Below are positions 7,930-15,960 of a stretch of 64,000 bases of DNA, piece by piece. This DNA is from Bradyrhizobium sp. (GTDB lineage Bacteria > Pseudomonadota > Alphaproteobacteria > Rhizobiales > Xanthobacteraceae): assembly GCA_028290305.1 (NCBI GenBank), contig JAQGKC010000161.1, forward strand, positions 1-64,000, given 5' to 3'. The notes under the pieces were generated by a model. The model saw only the letters and a program-made list of their open reading frames with translations, was not told the origin of the DNA and made no database searches. Both the position numbers and the translations under genes were made by a program. The number at the start of each line of letters is the position of its first letter. Position 1 is the first letter of the stretch.

Positions 7930-8715
7930 ATGAAGATGTCTGGAAACACAATCCTGATAACAGGTGGGTCATCCGGCATCGGTTTTGAACTCGCGAAGCA
8001 GCTTCTGGCGCTTGGCAACACCATAGTCGTGTCGGGTCGCAATGCTCATAACCTCGAAGCGGCCCGTGGAAAACTTCGGGGCTTTCATGCGATCCAGAGC
8101 GACGTCAGCGAGCCCGGTGCAATCCGCAGCCTCCATGAGCAAGTCGTCCATGACTTCCCCGCGCTAAACATGCTGATCAACTGCGCGGGCATCATGCGGA
8201 AAATCGACTTGCAGAAGGTCGGTGCAAACATAGAGGACGTCACCCGCGAGGTAGACATCAACCTCAACGGCACGATCTGGATGGACGTGCAATTCCTGCC
8301 TCACTTCAAGCGGCAAGACAACGCGGCCATCGTGAATATTTCATCAGGGCTCGCCTTCGTCCCCATGCCTATTTCGCCAATCTACAGCGCGACGAAAACG
8401 GCGATCCATGCATTCACGCTCTCGCTGCGTGTTCAGTTGAAGAACACCAATATTAAGGTTTTCGAACTGGCTCCGCCGGGAACGGATACTCCGCTATTCC
8501 ATGGCGAGTTCACCAAAGGTGATACCGGCGGGATGAAGCCGATGCCGGTCGAAACACTGGCAAAGCGAGCCATCGCCGGAATGGAAAAGGACGTCCTGGA
8601 GATTCGACCGGGACTCGCCAACGCCCTGAAGCTCGGCAGCCGGATCGCACCGAATTTCATGCTTAACCAGACGAGCAAATCCGTCGATCTCATGCACGCC
8701 CAGCAGGACGGTTGA
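7930..8715 (+). CDS. short-chain dehydrogenase/reductase (DltE-like)
   Basis: A 261-residue SDR with TGGSSGIG, NCAG, VNISSG and the catalytic YSATK. The C-terminal half (ELAPPGTDTPLFHGEF and KPMPVETLAKRAIAGM) resembles the DltE-like group rather than FabG. It is not a close copy of its neighbour at 7017, so this is not a recent duplication. The 130-base gap before it holds no gene, and it is followed closely by the lipoprotein gene, so 7017-9750 probably forms one or two transcripts. Confidence 0.88.
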   Translation: MKMSGNTILITGGSSGIGFELAKQLLALGNTIVVSGRNAHNLEAARGKLRGFHAIQSDVSEPGAIRSLHEQVVHDFPALNMLINCAGIMRKIDLQKVGANIEDVTREVDINLNGTIWMDVQFLPHFKRQDNAAIVNISSGLAFVPMPISPIYSATKTAIHAFTLSLRVQLKNTNIKVFELAPPGTDTPLFHGEFTKGDTGGMKPMPVETLAKRAIAGMEKDVLEIRPGLANALKLGSRIAPNFMLNQTSKSVDLMHAQQDG

Positions 8716-8736
8716 AACGTTCGGAGAGGCGGCTTC

Positions 8737-9381
8737 ATGTGCAGAATCCCATTCGTCGCTGCGTTGTGTCTGTCCATCGGGCTTGCGAGCTGCGGCAACA
8801 GGTTCGTCGGGATCGATCCGTCGCTCACGGTCGAACAACGGGACCAGGCACAACGCGATGCGCATCGGCCGACGATAGAACGTGATGCGAGCTACGAGAC
8901 CGTGACGGTCGAATCCGATCTCGCGGTCCCGCTCAACCGCTTCCCGGGCTGGTTTACCGAGATCGGCGCACCTCAATTCCCGTCATTCATGACGGGCACA
9001 TCGGCTGTGTCCGGCGTGGCTCGCAGTGAAGCGCTGATCGGGTCATGGAGGAAGGTGGGAGACCGCAGACGGATCGTCTTCGCCGACGGCAAGAGCGCCA
9101 TCGAGGAGATCACTGTCGATCAGAAGCCGCAGCTCTTCCAGTACGAGATGTGGAATCTGACGAACGACATGGGCCGATACATCACCTATGGCCTTGCGGA
9201 TTTCAGCTTCTCCGGCGGCGATCAAGGCACTCATATCCGGTGGACCTATTCGTTCCGCCCGTTAGCCTGGCCCGACGGCTGGTTTATCTCTCGCGTCGTT
9301 CACGAAGATTTCCGCCAATTTATGGAGGCGACGCTGGCGGCCATGGAGGCGAAGGCGCTCTCCGATCTCGCCAGAAAGTGA
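8737..9381 (+). CDS. lipoprotein with SRPBCC-like fold
   Basis: A 214-residue predicted lipoprotein: the signal FVAALCLSIGLASCGN has a LASC lipobox. The mature part has ESDLAVPLNRFPGWFTEIG, RRIVFADGKSAIEEI and GTHIRWTYSFRPLAW, a pattern of the polyketide-cyclase/SRPBCC group that binds hydrophobic ligands. GGAGAGGCGG precedes the ATG. The gap to the next gene is only 9 bases, so it is co-transcribed with the membrane protein. The function is unknown; the fold assignment is by eye. Confidence 0.75.
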   Translation: MCRIPFVAALCLSIGLASCGNRFVGIDPSLTVEQRDQAQRDAHRPTIERDASYETVTVESDLAVPLNRFPGWFTEIGAPQFPSFMTGTSAVSGVARSEALIGSWRKVGDRRRIVFADGKSAIEEITVDQKPQLFQYEMWNLTNDMGRYITYGLADFSFSGGDQGTHIRWTYSFRPLAWPDGWFISRVVHEDFRQFMEATLAAMEAKALSDLARK

Positions 9382-9390
9382 GGACACGAC

Positions 9391-9750
9391 ATGCACAAGA
9401 TCCTGCTTTACACAGCGTTCGGGTGGCTAACGATTGGTGGTTTCCTGCACTTCGTCATCGACGTGCTTTCCCAATATCTGCGCGTGAAACGGCCGCCGGG
9501 GGGTGAGACGAGCCTCTATTACGGGATGAACAGCGCCTACGCGCTGGGCCAAGTGCTCTTCGGTCTCATAGGTCTCTGGTTGGCATGGCGTGCGACGGAC
9601 CTTCTAGGCGAGCGTCCGGTGGTGGCCCTTTCGCTTGCTGGTGCGGTCGGCTGGCTCGCGATCGGCTTTGTCTTCATCGAGTACTGGGAGCCGAAATTCA
9701 TCGCCGCCTTGTTCGCTGTCCTCATCATCGCCGCCGCTGCGACCGCTTGA
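9391..9750 (+). CDS. small four-helix membrane protein
   Basis: A 119-residue hydrophobic protein with about four transmembrane segments (LLYTAFGWLTIGGFLHFVID, ALGQVLFGLIGLWLAW, VALSLAGAVGWLAIGFVFIE, FIAALFAVLIIAAAA). AGGA lies upstream of the ATG, and it directly follows the lipoprotein. Together they may form a small envelope unit. I do not recognise the family. Confidence 0.75.
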   Translation: MHKILLYTAFGWLTIGGFLHFVIDVLSQYLRVKRPPGGETSLYYGMNSAYALGQVLFGLIGLWLAWRATDLLGERPVVALSLAGAVGWLAIGFVFIEYWEPKFIAALFAVLIIAAAATA

Positions 9751-9902
9751 AAAGAAGCGAAGATGGCTGGCGGACGCCCGAGCTTCAGAAGCACGTCGCA
9801 TCGAAGGGACGAGACAAAGCACTGGCCGCTCAATGTGGCGCGTGTCACATGCGACTCAAGGGTGAAGCCAATAGTAGCGGAAATTCCTGGCTCTACCCGG
9901 AG

Positions 9903-10874
9903 CTAGCCAACCGCGACCGCCTCTCGTCTGGCATTCCTGCGCAAGGCCTGCGCGGGCACGCCGAAGGTCCGGAGGAATGCGCGACGCATGCGTTCGCGAT
10001 CCGCAAAACCGGTTTCCCGCGCGACAACGTTAACCGAGTGCCTCCCTTCCTCCACCATGAACCTGGCGGCCTCGAGCCGAAGCTGTTCAACGGCTCTCGC
10101 CGGTGACTGTCCGGTTTCGGCCAGAAAGGCGCGGCTGAACTGACGAGGGCTAAGGCTGGCGACAGCTGCGAGTTCCTCGACCGAGAGCGTGCTCCTCAGG
10201 TTTTGGCGGATATGCGCGAGGACCAACTCGATGCGATCGGATTTTGGCGTCATGTCAAGGAGCGCGGAATGCTGTTTCTGTCCGCCCATCCGACGTTGAC
10301 TAATGACCATAAGCTTGGCAACGATTTTCGCGACCTCGGGACCCAGGTCCTTATCGATCATCGCTAGAACAAGATCGATTCCAGCGGTCATCCCAGCTGA
10401 CGTCCAAATCGGACCGTCATTGATGTAGATCCTGTCCTCCTCCATCCTGACATCCGGAAACCGTGCCCTAAAACTGGCTGCTTGAATCCAATGCGTCGTC
10501 GCGCGGCGCCCCTTAAGAAGTCCGGCTTCGGCGAGAACAAATGCCCCGTTGCAAAATGAAGCGGTGCGCCTCGATGCCTTGGCAGCTTTTTGCACGAAGG
10601 CGATCAAGCTTGCGGTCGACGGGACTATTTCGAACGCAGTGATCGCGCCCACAATAATGGTATCAAAGCTCGGATCGCCGAACGCTTCGGTTTCAACGAT
10701 CAAACCAGAGGAAGATCGAACAGGACCGCCGTGTTCCGACAACAGGTGGATGTCATAATGGGGATGGGCCGGAGGCGGCTTCGCGAGTCCGAATCCCGTC
10801 ATTTCGAATGCCGTCAGGGGCGCAAGGCTCAAGAGCTGGAAGTCGTGCGGGACAATGAGACCTACCCGATGCAT
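9903..10874 (-). CDS. GlxA-type AraC regulator (DJ-1/PfpI plus HTH)
   Basis: A 323-residue regulator. The N-terminal DJ-1/PfpI-like domain starts HRVGLIVPHDFQLLSLAP and has RTASFCNGAFVLAEAGLL at the nucleophile elbow, followed by RRATTHW and TSAGMTAGIDL, all typical of GlxA regulators. The C-terminal AraC domain has LSVEELAAVASLSPRQFSRA and VNVVARETGFADRERMRRAF. GGGAGCGGTC precedes the ATG at 10874; a start four codons earlier is less well supported. It lies tail to tail with the membrane protein at 9391 and head to head with the hydrolase operon at 11272, which is its likely target. Confidence 0.9.
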   Translation of the reverse strand: MHRVGLIVPHDFQLLSLAPLTAFEMTGFGLAKPPPAHPHYDIHLLSEHGGPVRSSSGLIVETEAFGDPSFDTIIVGAITAFEIVPSTASLIAFVQKAAKASRRTASFCNGAFVLAEAGLLKGRRATTHWIQAASFRARFPDVRMEEDRIYINDGPIWTSAGMTAGIDLVLAMIDKDLGPEVAKIVAKLMVISQRRMGGQKQHSALLDMTPKSDRIELVLAHIRQNLRSTLSVEELAAVASLSPRQFSRAFLAETGQSPARAVEQLRLEAARFMVEEGRHSVNVVARETGFADRERMRRAFLRTFGVPAQALRRNARREAVAVG

Positions 10875-11271
10875 GACCGCTCCCAACGTTCGATGCTTAG
10901 ATTATAGCCACGTTTCGTGCCGTCCATATTCCGCAGCCGCCCCAGGGGTAGATACGGCCCGCCGTGATGGCTGATCAGGCCCCGAAAGGTCATGTCATGA
11001 ATGGTGGCAAAAACGACATACGCCGGGCCGCTAGAACCGCTAGTTTCAAAGCAAGAAACAGGTCTTGTTCTGTTCAAGTAGTCATTGGTCATGGCCGCGC
11101 CAAGACAGACGAGAGGGTATTTGACGGTCGCCAATCCGTGCCGTGGTCGATACCTGGCATTCGTCAGAGAAGGCTCTATCGGGAATTTCGATAGAGGCAG
11201 ATTTCTTACGACGTAAGCTGCAAATCGCACGCTTACCTCAGCGCTTCGCATGAGGAAAGATAGGATAACGC
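10875..11271. other. divergent intergenic region between the GlxA-type regulator and the hydrolase operon
   Basis: About 400 bases without a supported gene. It should hold both divergent promoters. Two inverted repeats lie near the hydrolase end and are listed separately. Confidence 0.5.
11174..11217. promoter_or_regulatory. two inverted repeats upstream of the hydrolase operon
   Basis: CTCTATCG (11174-11181) and CGATAGAG (11189-11196) form a perfect 8-base inverted repeat around a 7-base centre. CTTAC (11205-11209) and GTAAG (11213-11217) form a second, shorter one. They end 54 bases before the hydrolase start, a fitting place for an operator. AraC-type proteins more often use direct repeats, so the binding protein is not clear. 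Confidence 0.4.
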
Positions 11272-12144
11272 ATGTCTTTTGATCCCGCCAAGTTTTCCGA
11301 GCATCATATTCCGCGGGGAGAAGGAAGGGTCTACGCTCGAGATTACCAGGGCGACGGCCCGGCCTTTGTGCTCATGCATGGCTTCCCCGACAACCTGCAC
11401 ATCTGGGACGATCTGATCCCCCATCTGGTCGCGAGCGGTCGGCGCGTCGTGGCGTTCGATTTTCTGGGCTTTGGCGCCTCGGATAAGCCCTCAGGCGCCA
11501 CCTATAGCTTCAAGCAGCAGCTGAGCGATCTTGAAGCGGTCGTCGAGGGTTTGGCCCTGGGGAAGATCGTCCCGGTCGCTCACGATTCTTCCGGGATGGC
11601 GACGCTCAACTACGCGCTCGCCCACCGTGCCGGCGTCGACTCCGTGATCATGCTCAACTCGGCCTATTGCGAGGACACCACGGTTCTTTGGCCGGAGTTG
11701 ATCACGCTGTTCGCAACCCGAAGCATGCAGGCCCTGGCAATGGCGATCGCGCAGAGCCCCGAGCAGTTTGGCTGGTTGCTGAAATGGCAGCAGAAGCAAT
11801 TTCAGGACTCCCTGCCCGAGGCGCAAAAGTCTCATTTCAATGCGTTCATCGGTCCGCTGATCAGTGACAACTTCATCGTTCAGCCCAGCGCCGGCCCCGC
11901 TTTCGTGCAGTTGGCGGCGCAGTTCTTCGATGAACTCGCCCGAAACGCCAGGCATCTGCCCGAGCTTGGGACACTCGACATTCCGGTCAGGCTGATCTGG
12001 GGAAAATACGATCCCTACATCACCGTAGCCGTGGCCGAGCGGCGCCAGTCCCAGCTGAAAAATGCATCCCTCATTGTCATACCAGCCGGCCATTGGCTGC
12101 AAGCCGATGAACCCGCGCAAGTCGCAAAGGCGATGTTGTCATGA
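11272..12144 (+). CDS. alpha/beta hydrolase (dehalogenase/epoxide hydrolase-like)
   Basis: A 290-residue cytoplasmic hydrolase. The oxyanion region is LMHGFPDNLHIWDDL, followed by FDFLGFGASDKP. The nucleophile elbow reads HDSSG (residues 104-108): by alignment to the HDWGG motif of haloalkane dehalogenases Asp105 would be the nucleophile, but Ser106 could serve in an esterase-type elbow. WGKYDPYI supplies the acid region and AGHWLQADEP the catalytic His. GAGGAAAG and AGGA lie upstream. It overlaps the next gene by ATGA and begins a three-gene operon. Confidence 0.85.
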   Translation: MSFDPAKFSEHHIPRGEGRVYARDYQGDGPAFVLMHGFPDNLHIWDDLIPHLVASGRRVVAFDFLGFGASDKPSGATYSFKQQLSDLEAVVEGLALGKIVPVAHDSSGMATLNYALAHRAGVDSVIMLNSAYCEDTTVLWPELITLFATRSMQALAMAIAQSPEQFGWLLKWQQKQFQDSLPEAQKSHFNAFIGPLISDNFIVQPSAGPAFVQLAAQFFDELARNARHLPELGTLDIPVRLIWGKYDPYITVAVAERRQSQLKNASLIVIPAGHWLQADEPAQVAKAMLS

Positions 12145-12599
12145 CGCGCAATATCGCAAACAAGATCGCCGTTCACGTCACCCGCTGGATCAAGTTCGCC
12201 AGATTCGGCATCTTTGCCGCAAGCCTCGTGGCGATAAGCCCGACCGCCTCGCTCGCACAGACAACCCGGCCGCTCGATCCTGCCCTTGTCGTCCCGACGA
12301 CCAAGCTGCTAGCGATCGGCAGCTTCACGGCCAAGGCGACGCCGAGCCTCTCGAAACCGGTGCTTCCCTCCGAGGTGCGCGAGACCGTGCGTATGTATCT
12401 CAACGGCAAGATCGACCAGTGGTTCGTCAAGCAGGATCAAAGCGGGGTCGTGTTCATCATGAACCTCACCGATCCCAAAGAGGCTCATGAGCTTTTGGAG
12501 AAGCTGCCTTTGGGCCAAGCCGGGTTGATGGAATTCCAAATCATCCCGCTCGGGCCGATCAGCCCGCTTCGCATGCTGTTATCCGAGCCAGCAAAATAA
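12141..12599 (+). CDS. exported muconolactone-isomerase-like protein
   Basis: A 152-residue protein with an N-terminal signal (WIKFARFGIFAASLVAIS, cleavage near ASLAQ). The mature part (GKIDQWF, GVVFIMN, EAHELLEKLPLG, LMEFQIIPLGP) has the form of the dimeric ferredoxin-like fold of muconolactone isomerase and YCII proteins, in which the L-P-L element before the last strand is typical. It starts inside the stop of the hydrolase (ATGA). The gene at 12640 encodes a paralogue without signal, about 60 per cent identical by eye. Enzyme activity is not shown by the sequence. Confidence 0.7.
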   Translation: MTRNIANKIAVHVTRWIKFARFGIFAASLVAISPTASLAQTTRPLDPALVVPTTKLLAIGSFTAKATPSLSKPVLPSEVRETVRMYLNGKIDQWFVKQDQSGVVFIMNLTDPKEAHELLEKLPLGQAGLMEFQIIPLGPISPLRMLLSEPAK

Positions 12600-12639
12600 T
12601 TCGCAAACTGCCCACAAATCCAGCAAAAGGTTGAATACG

Positions 12640-13014
12640 ATGTCCGATGTCAAGAATCCGCGTGTCCATGCCCAGATACTGCCCGCGCTCGCCGCCTTCG
12701 TCGGTCCGACGACCAAAATCCTGGCGATCGGTTCGGTGACGGCCAAGGGCACGCCCGAGGCGATCGCCCCCGTCTTGCCCTTCGAAGTCCGCGCCACGGT
12801 TCGCAACCATCTCGCCGGGAAAATCGAGCAGTGGTTCTTCCAGACCGAAGGGTACGGCGTCGTCTTTATCATGAACGCCACCAGTACCGTTGAAGCGCAC
12901 GAAATTCTGGAGAAACTTCCTTTGGGTGTCGCCGGCATGATGGAATTCGAGTTGATCGCTCTCGGGCCGCTCGCGCCGCTCGCCATGCTCATAGGCGAGC
13001 CTCCGCGCGCGTGA
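12640..13014 (+). CDS. cytoplasmic muconolactone-isomerase-like paralogue
   Basis: A 124-residue homologue of its upstream neighbour, sharing TTKxLAIGSxTAKxTP, GKIxQWF, GVVFIMN, EAHExLEKLPLG and MEF. It lacks the signal peptide, so the two products should lie in different compartments. AAAAGG lies 9 bases before the ATG; a TTG three codons upstream is the other possible start. The 40-base gap and shared strand place it in the hydrolase operon. Confidence 0.7.
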   Translation: MSDVKNPRVHAQILPALAAFVGPTTKILAIGSVTAKGTPEAIAPVLPFEVRATVRNHLAGKIEQWFFQTEGYGVVFIMNATSTVEAHEILEKLPLGVAGMMEFELIALGPLAPLAMLIGEPPRA

Positions 13015-13761
13015 TGCGGGAGGTCAGTAGAACGAGGTGATCTCCAGGCCGATAAGGCAGACCAGGAAAAACCTATTTCTCTGCCAGAGACCCGCACACC
13101 CCGTTCGGCGCGATGTCTGGACAGAATTCGGCGTTGCGCTGCGGGCAGTCGTCTCAGCCGTGATCTTTTCGGTAGCCAATTGACCTCGAAGAACACTTCG
13201 AGACGTGGCGAAGCCATGCCCCATGAAGCCGAACATCGGCTCTGAAAAACCAATCAAGTGGGCGTTTTTAGAGCGGTTTAAGCCTGCTTTTCCTGTTACG
13301 CGCTTAAGTCGCTGAAGATTGAGCTTACGCGCGCATACGGCAAGATTCTGATCTCGCGTGCCGCCGCCCTTTGCCCAACAAATGGGCGAGGCTTAAGAAA
13401 AAACGATCTGGCTCGGACCTTCGAAATCTCGGCCGAACTTCCGCCAGTTCAGCAGAAATGCGGGGTCAGAGATTTCTTCGCGACAGGGTTGCAGGACTGG
13501 AATAGGCAGCTTTTCGTAGTGTCGGGGATTATCCGACCCAGAAAGACCTGTCTTGCGATTATGGGCTACCTTTTACAGGTACGCGCGCCCCGCGAATAGC
13601 TGGCCGAACCGGTCTCCACCCGTCGTTTAGCGCATTCCGGTACATCCGTGTTGACAAACGCCGCAGTCCTCTGCGGTGTTGCTCCATGATATATGGCCAA
13701 TATACGCTTGGGATGGCGCATCCAGCACGCCGCCTTTTCGCTGGCTGATGTGAGGAACGAT
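13015..13761. other. long intergenic region before the GntR gene
   Basis: About 750 bases with no supported gene. A 56-codon open stretch without a start codon on the minus strand (stop at 13393-13395, up to about 13560) reads HYEKLPIPVLQPCREE and LLNWRKFGRDFEG, which looks more like protein than chance and may be a gene remnant. Near the right end TGATATATGG (13687-13696) resembles a GntR-type half-palindrome. Confidence 0.4.
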
Positions 13762-14448
13762 TTGAAATCGAAAACGCCAACGAAACGCCGATCTCGAGCA
13801 ATCGAGGCAGAGGACGGTACGCTGACAGATCGCGCCTATCGCGAACTTGAAGAGATGATTGTGACGCTGCAATTATCGCCTGGAACTGTGTTGTCGGAGC
13901 AGGCTCTTGCCGTACGTCTGAAGATCGGCCGAACCCCAATTCGGGAAGCGCTGCAGCGCCTCGCGAGGGACGGCCTTGTCTTGATCATGCCTCGGCGTGG
14001 CATCATGGTCTCCGAGATCAATTTGAGACTACAGCTGCGGCTGCTTGAGGTGCGACGCGAGCTTGAGCGCCTGATGGCGAGTCTGGCAGCCGAGCGCGCC
14101 TCGCCCGAAGAACGTCGCGAATTCGCCGAGGTGGCGGAAGCGATGCTCGGAGCGGCCGCCAAAGCCGACGATATCGCTTTTATGCGACTCGACCAGCGTT
14201 TCAACATTCTGATCGCAACAGCCGCCCGGAATGAATTTGCCCGACGGTCCATGGGACTAATGAACGCTCTGTCGCGCAGGTTCTGGTACCAGCACTATCA
14301 GCAAGTTGCGGATTTACCGCTTGCGGCTAAGCTGCACGCTGCGGTCGCCGAGGCAGTTTCGCAGAAGAAGGTGAAAGCCGCGGCGACCGCGTCGGACCGG
14401 CTGATCGACTATATCGAGGATTTCGCGCGCAAGACCCTCGACACCTAG
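13762..14448 (+). CDS. GntR family regulator, FCD subfamily
   Basis: A regulator of about 228 residues. The winged helix is clear: LTDRAYRELEEMIVTLQLSP, then LSEQALAVRLKIGRTPIREA, LQRLARDGLVLIMPRRGIMV. The all-helical FCD domain follows, with EVRRELERLMASLAAERAS and FMRLDQRFN...AVAEAV holding metal or acid ligand positions. I chose a TTG at 13762 because GAGGAA lies about 7 bases upstream; an ATG at 13693 would add 23 residues that do not look like a regulator N-terminus. It faces the liv-type operon tail to tail, and a shared palindrome suggests it controls that operon (inference). Confidence 0.85.
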   Translation: MKSKTPTKRRSRAIEAEDGTLTDRAYRELEEMIVTLQLSPGTVLSEQALAVRLKIGRTPIREALQRLARDGLVLIMPRRGIMVSEINLRLQLRLLEVRRELERLMASLAAERASPEERREFAEVAEAMLGAAAKADDIAFMRLDQRFNILIATAARNEFARRSMGLMNALSRRFWYQHYQQVADLPLAAKLHAAVAEAVSQKKVKAAATASDRLIDYIEDFARKTLDT

Positions 14449-14453
14449 AGCCG

Positions 14454-14499
14454 CGCGTATTCTGATCGCAAAACCGGTGCCATTTTTGCGGAATACGCG
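14454..14499. terminator. bidirectional terminator between the GntR and ADH genes
   Basis: CGCGTATTC (14454-14462) pairs with GAATACGCG (14491-14499), and inside it GCAAAA (14468-14473) pairs with TTTTGC (14484-14489). The hairpin sits exactly between two converging stop codons, with T-runs and A-runs in the inner stem serving either direction. Confidence 0.75.
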
Positions 14500-14509
14500 T
14501 TGAGCGGCA

Positions 14510-15622
14510 TCAATCGAATGTAATGACGCTCCGAATGGTTTCGCCCCGCTTCAAAGCGGCGAAACCTTCGTTGATCTCGTCAAGCGTGATGCGGCGGGAG
14601 ATCAGTCCGTCCAGCATCAACGAGCCATCCAGATAGGCACGTGCAAGCAGCGGAAAATCACGGCGAGGGCGCGCGTTGCCATAGCTAACGCGGCGGATGC
14701 GCTTCTCCTGCATCATGGATCCCCAGCGAAACGATACGTCCTTGTTCACGTCGACCTTGCCGAGCCAAATGACTTGGCCACCTGGCCGCACGGCTTCGGT
14801 GGTGACGCGAAAAGCCGACGTGCTGCCAGCCGACTCGATTACAACATCGACACCGCGGCCGCCCGTCTCCCGCCTTCCGATGGCGACTGCGTCCTCCTTC
14901 GATGCATCCACGCCATGCGTTGCACCCATCCGGGCAGCAAGCGCGAGTTTCTTGGGGTCGAGATCGACGGCGATGATCGTCCCGGCGCCGGCCAGCCGCG
15001 CCCCCTGTACCGCGGCGAGCCCGACCGCGCCACAGCCGATCACCATCACGCTGTCGCCGTGCGCGACGGCGCCCAAATTGAGCGCGGCACCGACGCCGGT
15101 CATGACACCGCAGCCGATCAGGCAGGCGCGGTCGAACGGAAGGCTTTTTGGAACCGGAATAGCTTGCTGGTCAGGTACAATACAGTATTCGCCGAACGAT
15201 CCCAGAAACATCAACTGCTGCAATTGACGGCCGTCAGCGAGCGAAGCGCGGCTATCTCCGTCGAACGAGCGCGCTTTGGGCCCTTCGCCGAGATATTCCT
15301 CGCACAAGATCGGCGAATCGCGATCGCAGTAAAAGCAGTGTCCGCAATGCGGATTCCATGAGAGCACGACATGGTCGCCGACTTTCACTGCGCGCGCGGC
15401 CGAACCGACTTGTTCGATGATACCTGCTGCTTCGTGTCCGAGCACGATCGGCAGCGGATGACGTAGCGAACCCTCGATTACTTCGAGATCGGTATGGCAT
15501 AGTCCCGCCGCGCGAATCCGCACCAGCACATCGGTAGGTTTCAAGGCCGCGGCAGTAACAATTTCGACCGACAGCGGCGTTTGCACTGCGTGCAGCACTG
15601 CCGCACGGTACTGGAGCGGCAT
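14510..15622 (-). CDS. zinc-dependent alcohol dehydrogenase
   Basis: A 370-residue medium-chain dehydrogenase oxidising an alcohol with NAD. Catalytic zinc ligands are in AGLCHTDLEV and GHEAAG; the structural zinc has HCGHCFYCDRDSPILC with four Cys. The nucleotide site is VIGCGAVGLAAVQGARL followed by an Asp (IAVDLDP), indicating NAD. It resembles the class III/aryl-alcohol dehydrogenase group. It starts immediately after the stop of the DUF6166 gene and is the last gene of the transporter operon, so it probably acts on the imported compound or its product. Confidence 0.9.
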   Translation of the reverse strand: MPLQYRAAVLHAVQTPLSVEIVTAAALKPTDVLVRIRAAGLCHTDLEVIEGSLRHPLPIVLGHEAAGIIEQVGSAARAVKVGDHVVLSWNPHCGHCFYCDRDSPILCEEYLGEGPKARSFDGDSRASLADGRQLQQLMFLGSFGEYCIVPDQQAIPVPKSLPFDRACLIGCGVMTGVGAALNLGAVAHGDSVMVIGCGAVGLAAVQGARLAGAGTIIAVDLDPKKLALAARMGATHGVDASKEDAVAIGRRETGGRGVDVVIESAGSTSAFRVTTEAVRPGGQVIWLGKVDVNKDVSFRWGSMMQEKRIRRVSYGNARPRRDFPLLARAYLDGSLMLDGLISRRITLDEINEGFAALKRGETIRSVITFD

Positions 15623-15931
15623 CTAGGCCACCGTCTTGCCGGCAAGAGCGTCGATGGCCTGATCGAGATCGGCCGAAGTCATTTCCCATTCGTTTCCGAA
15701 ATTCGCGACAATAGCCTGCATGAAAGGCTCAACTGAAGCCTTTGCTTTTTCCTTGTCGCCGAGATGATCAACTAGCAGTGCCAGCGCGAGCTGGCGCGGC
15801 TCCGGACCCTCGTAGCTCCACTCGAAGCCGTTTTTGGTAAACTCCCTAACGTTCACGCAGGGATCGAGCGGCGCGCCATCGACGGTCACCTTGACGCCGT
15901 CGATGGTGCGATCTCCTACATAGTGTTTCAT
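15623..15931 (-). CDS. DUF6166-like protein
   Basis: A 102-residue soluble protein with KHYVGDRTIDGVKVTVDG, GFEWSYEGPEPRQLALALL, and NEWEMTSADLDQAI, a pattern I know from DUF6166 proteins, of unknown function. The ATG at 15931 has AGGAGAGCAGG upstream; an in-frame start 11 codons earlier is less likely. It lies between the ATPase gene and the alcohol dehydrogenase of one operon, so a role linked to that pathway is likely but undefined. Confidence 0.75.
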   Translation of the reverse strand: MKHYVGDRTIDGVKVTVDGAPLDPCVNVREFTKNGFEWSYEGPEPRQLALALLVDHLGDKEKAKASVEPFMQAIVANFGNEWEMTSADLDQAIDALAGKTVA

Positions 15932-15960
15932 CCTGCTCTCCTGTCTTTCGGCATCAGTGG

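Noticed and set aside
14454..14499. The hairpin between GntR and ADH as a small RNA
   Set aside because: The stem sits exactly between two converging stops with no promoter visible, so a terminator explains it fully.
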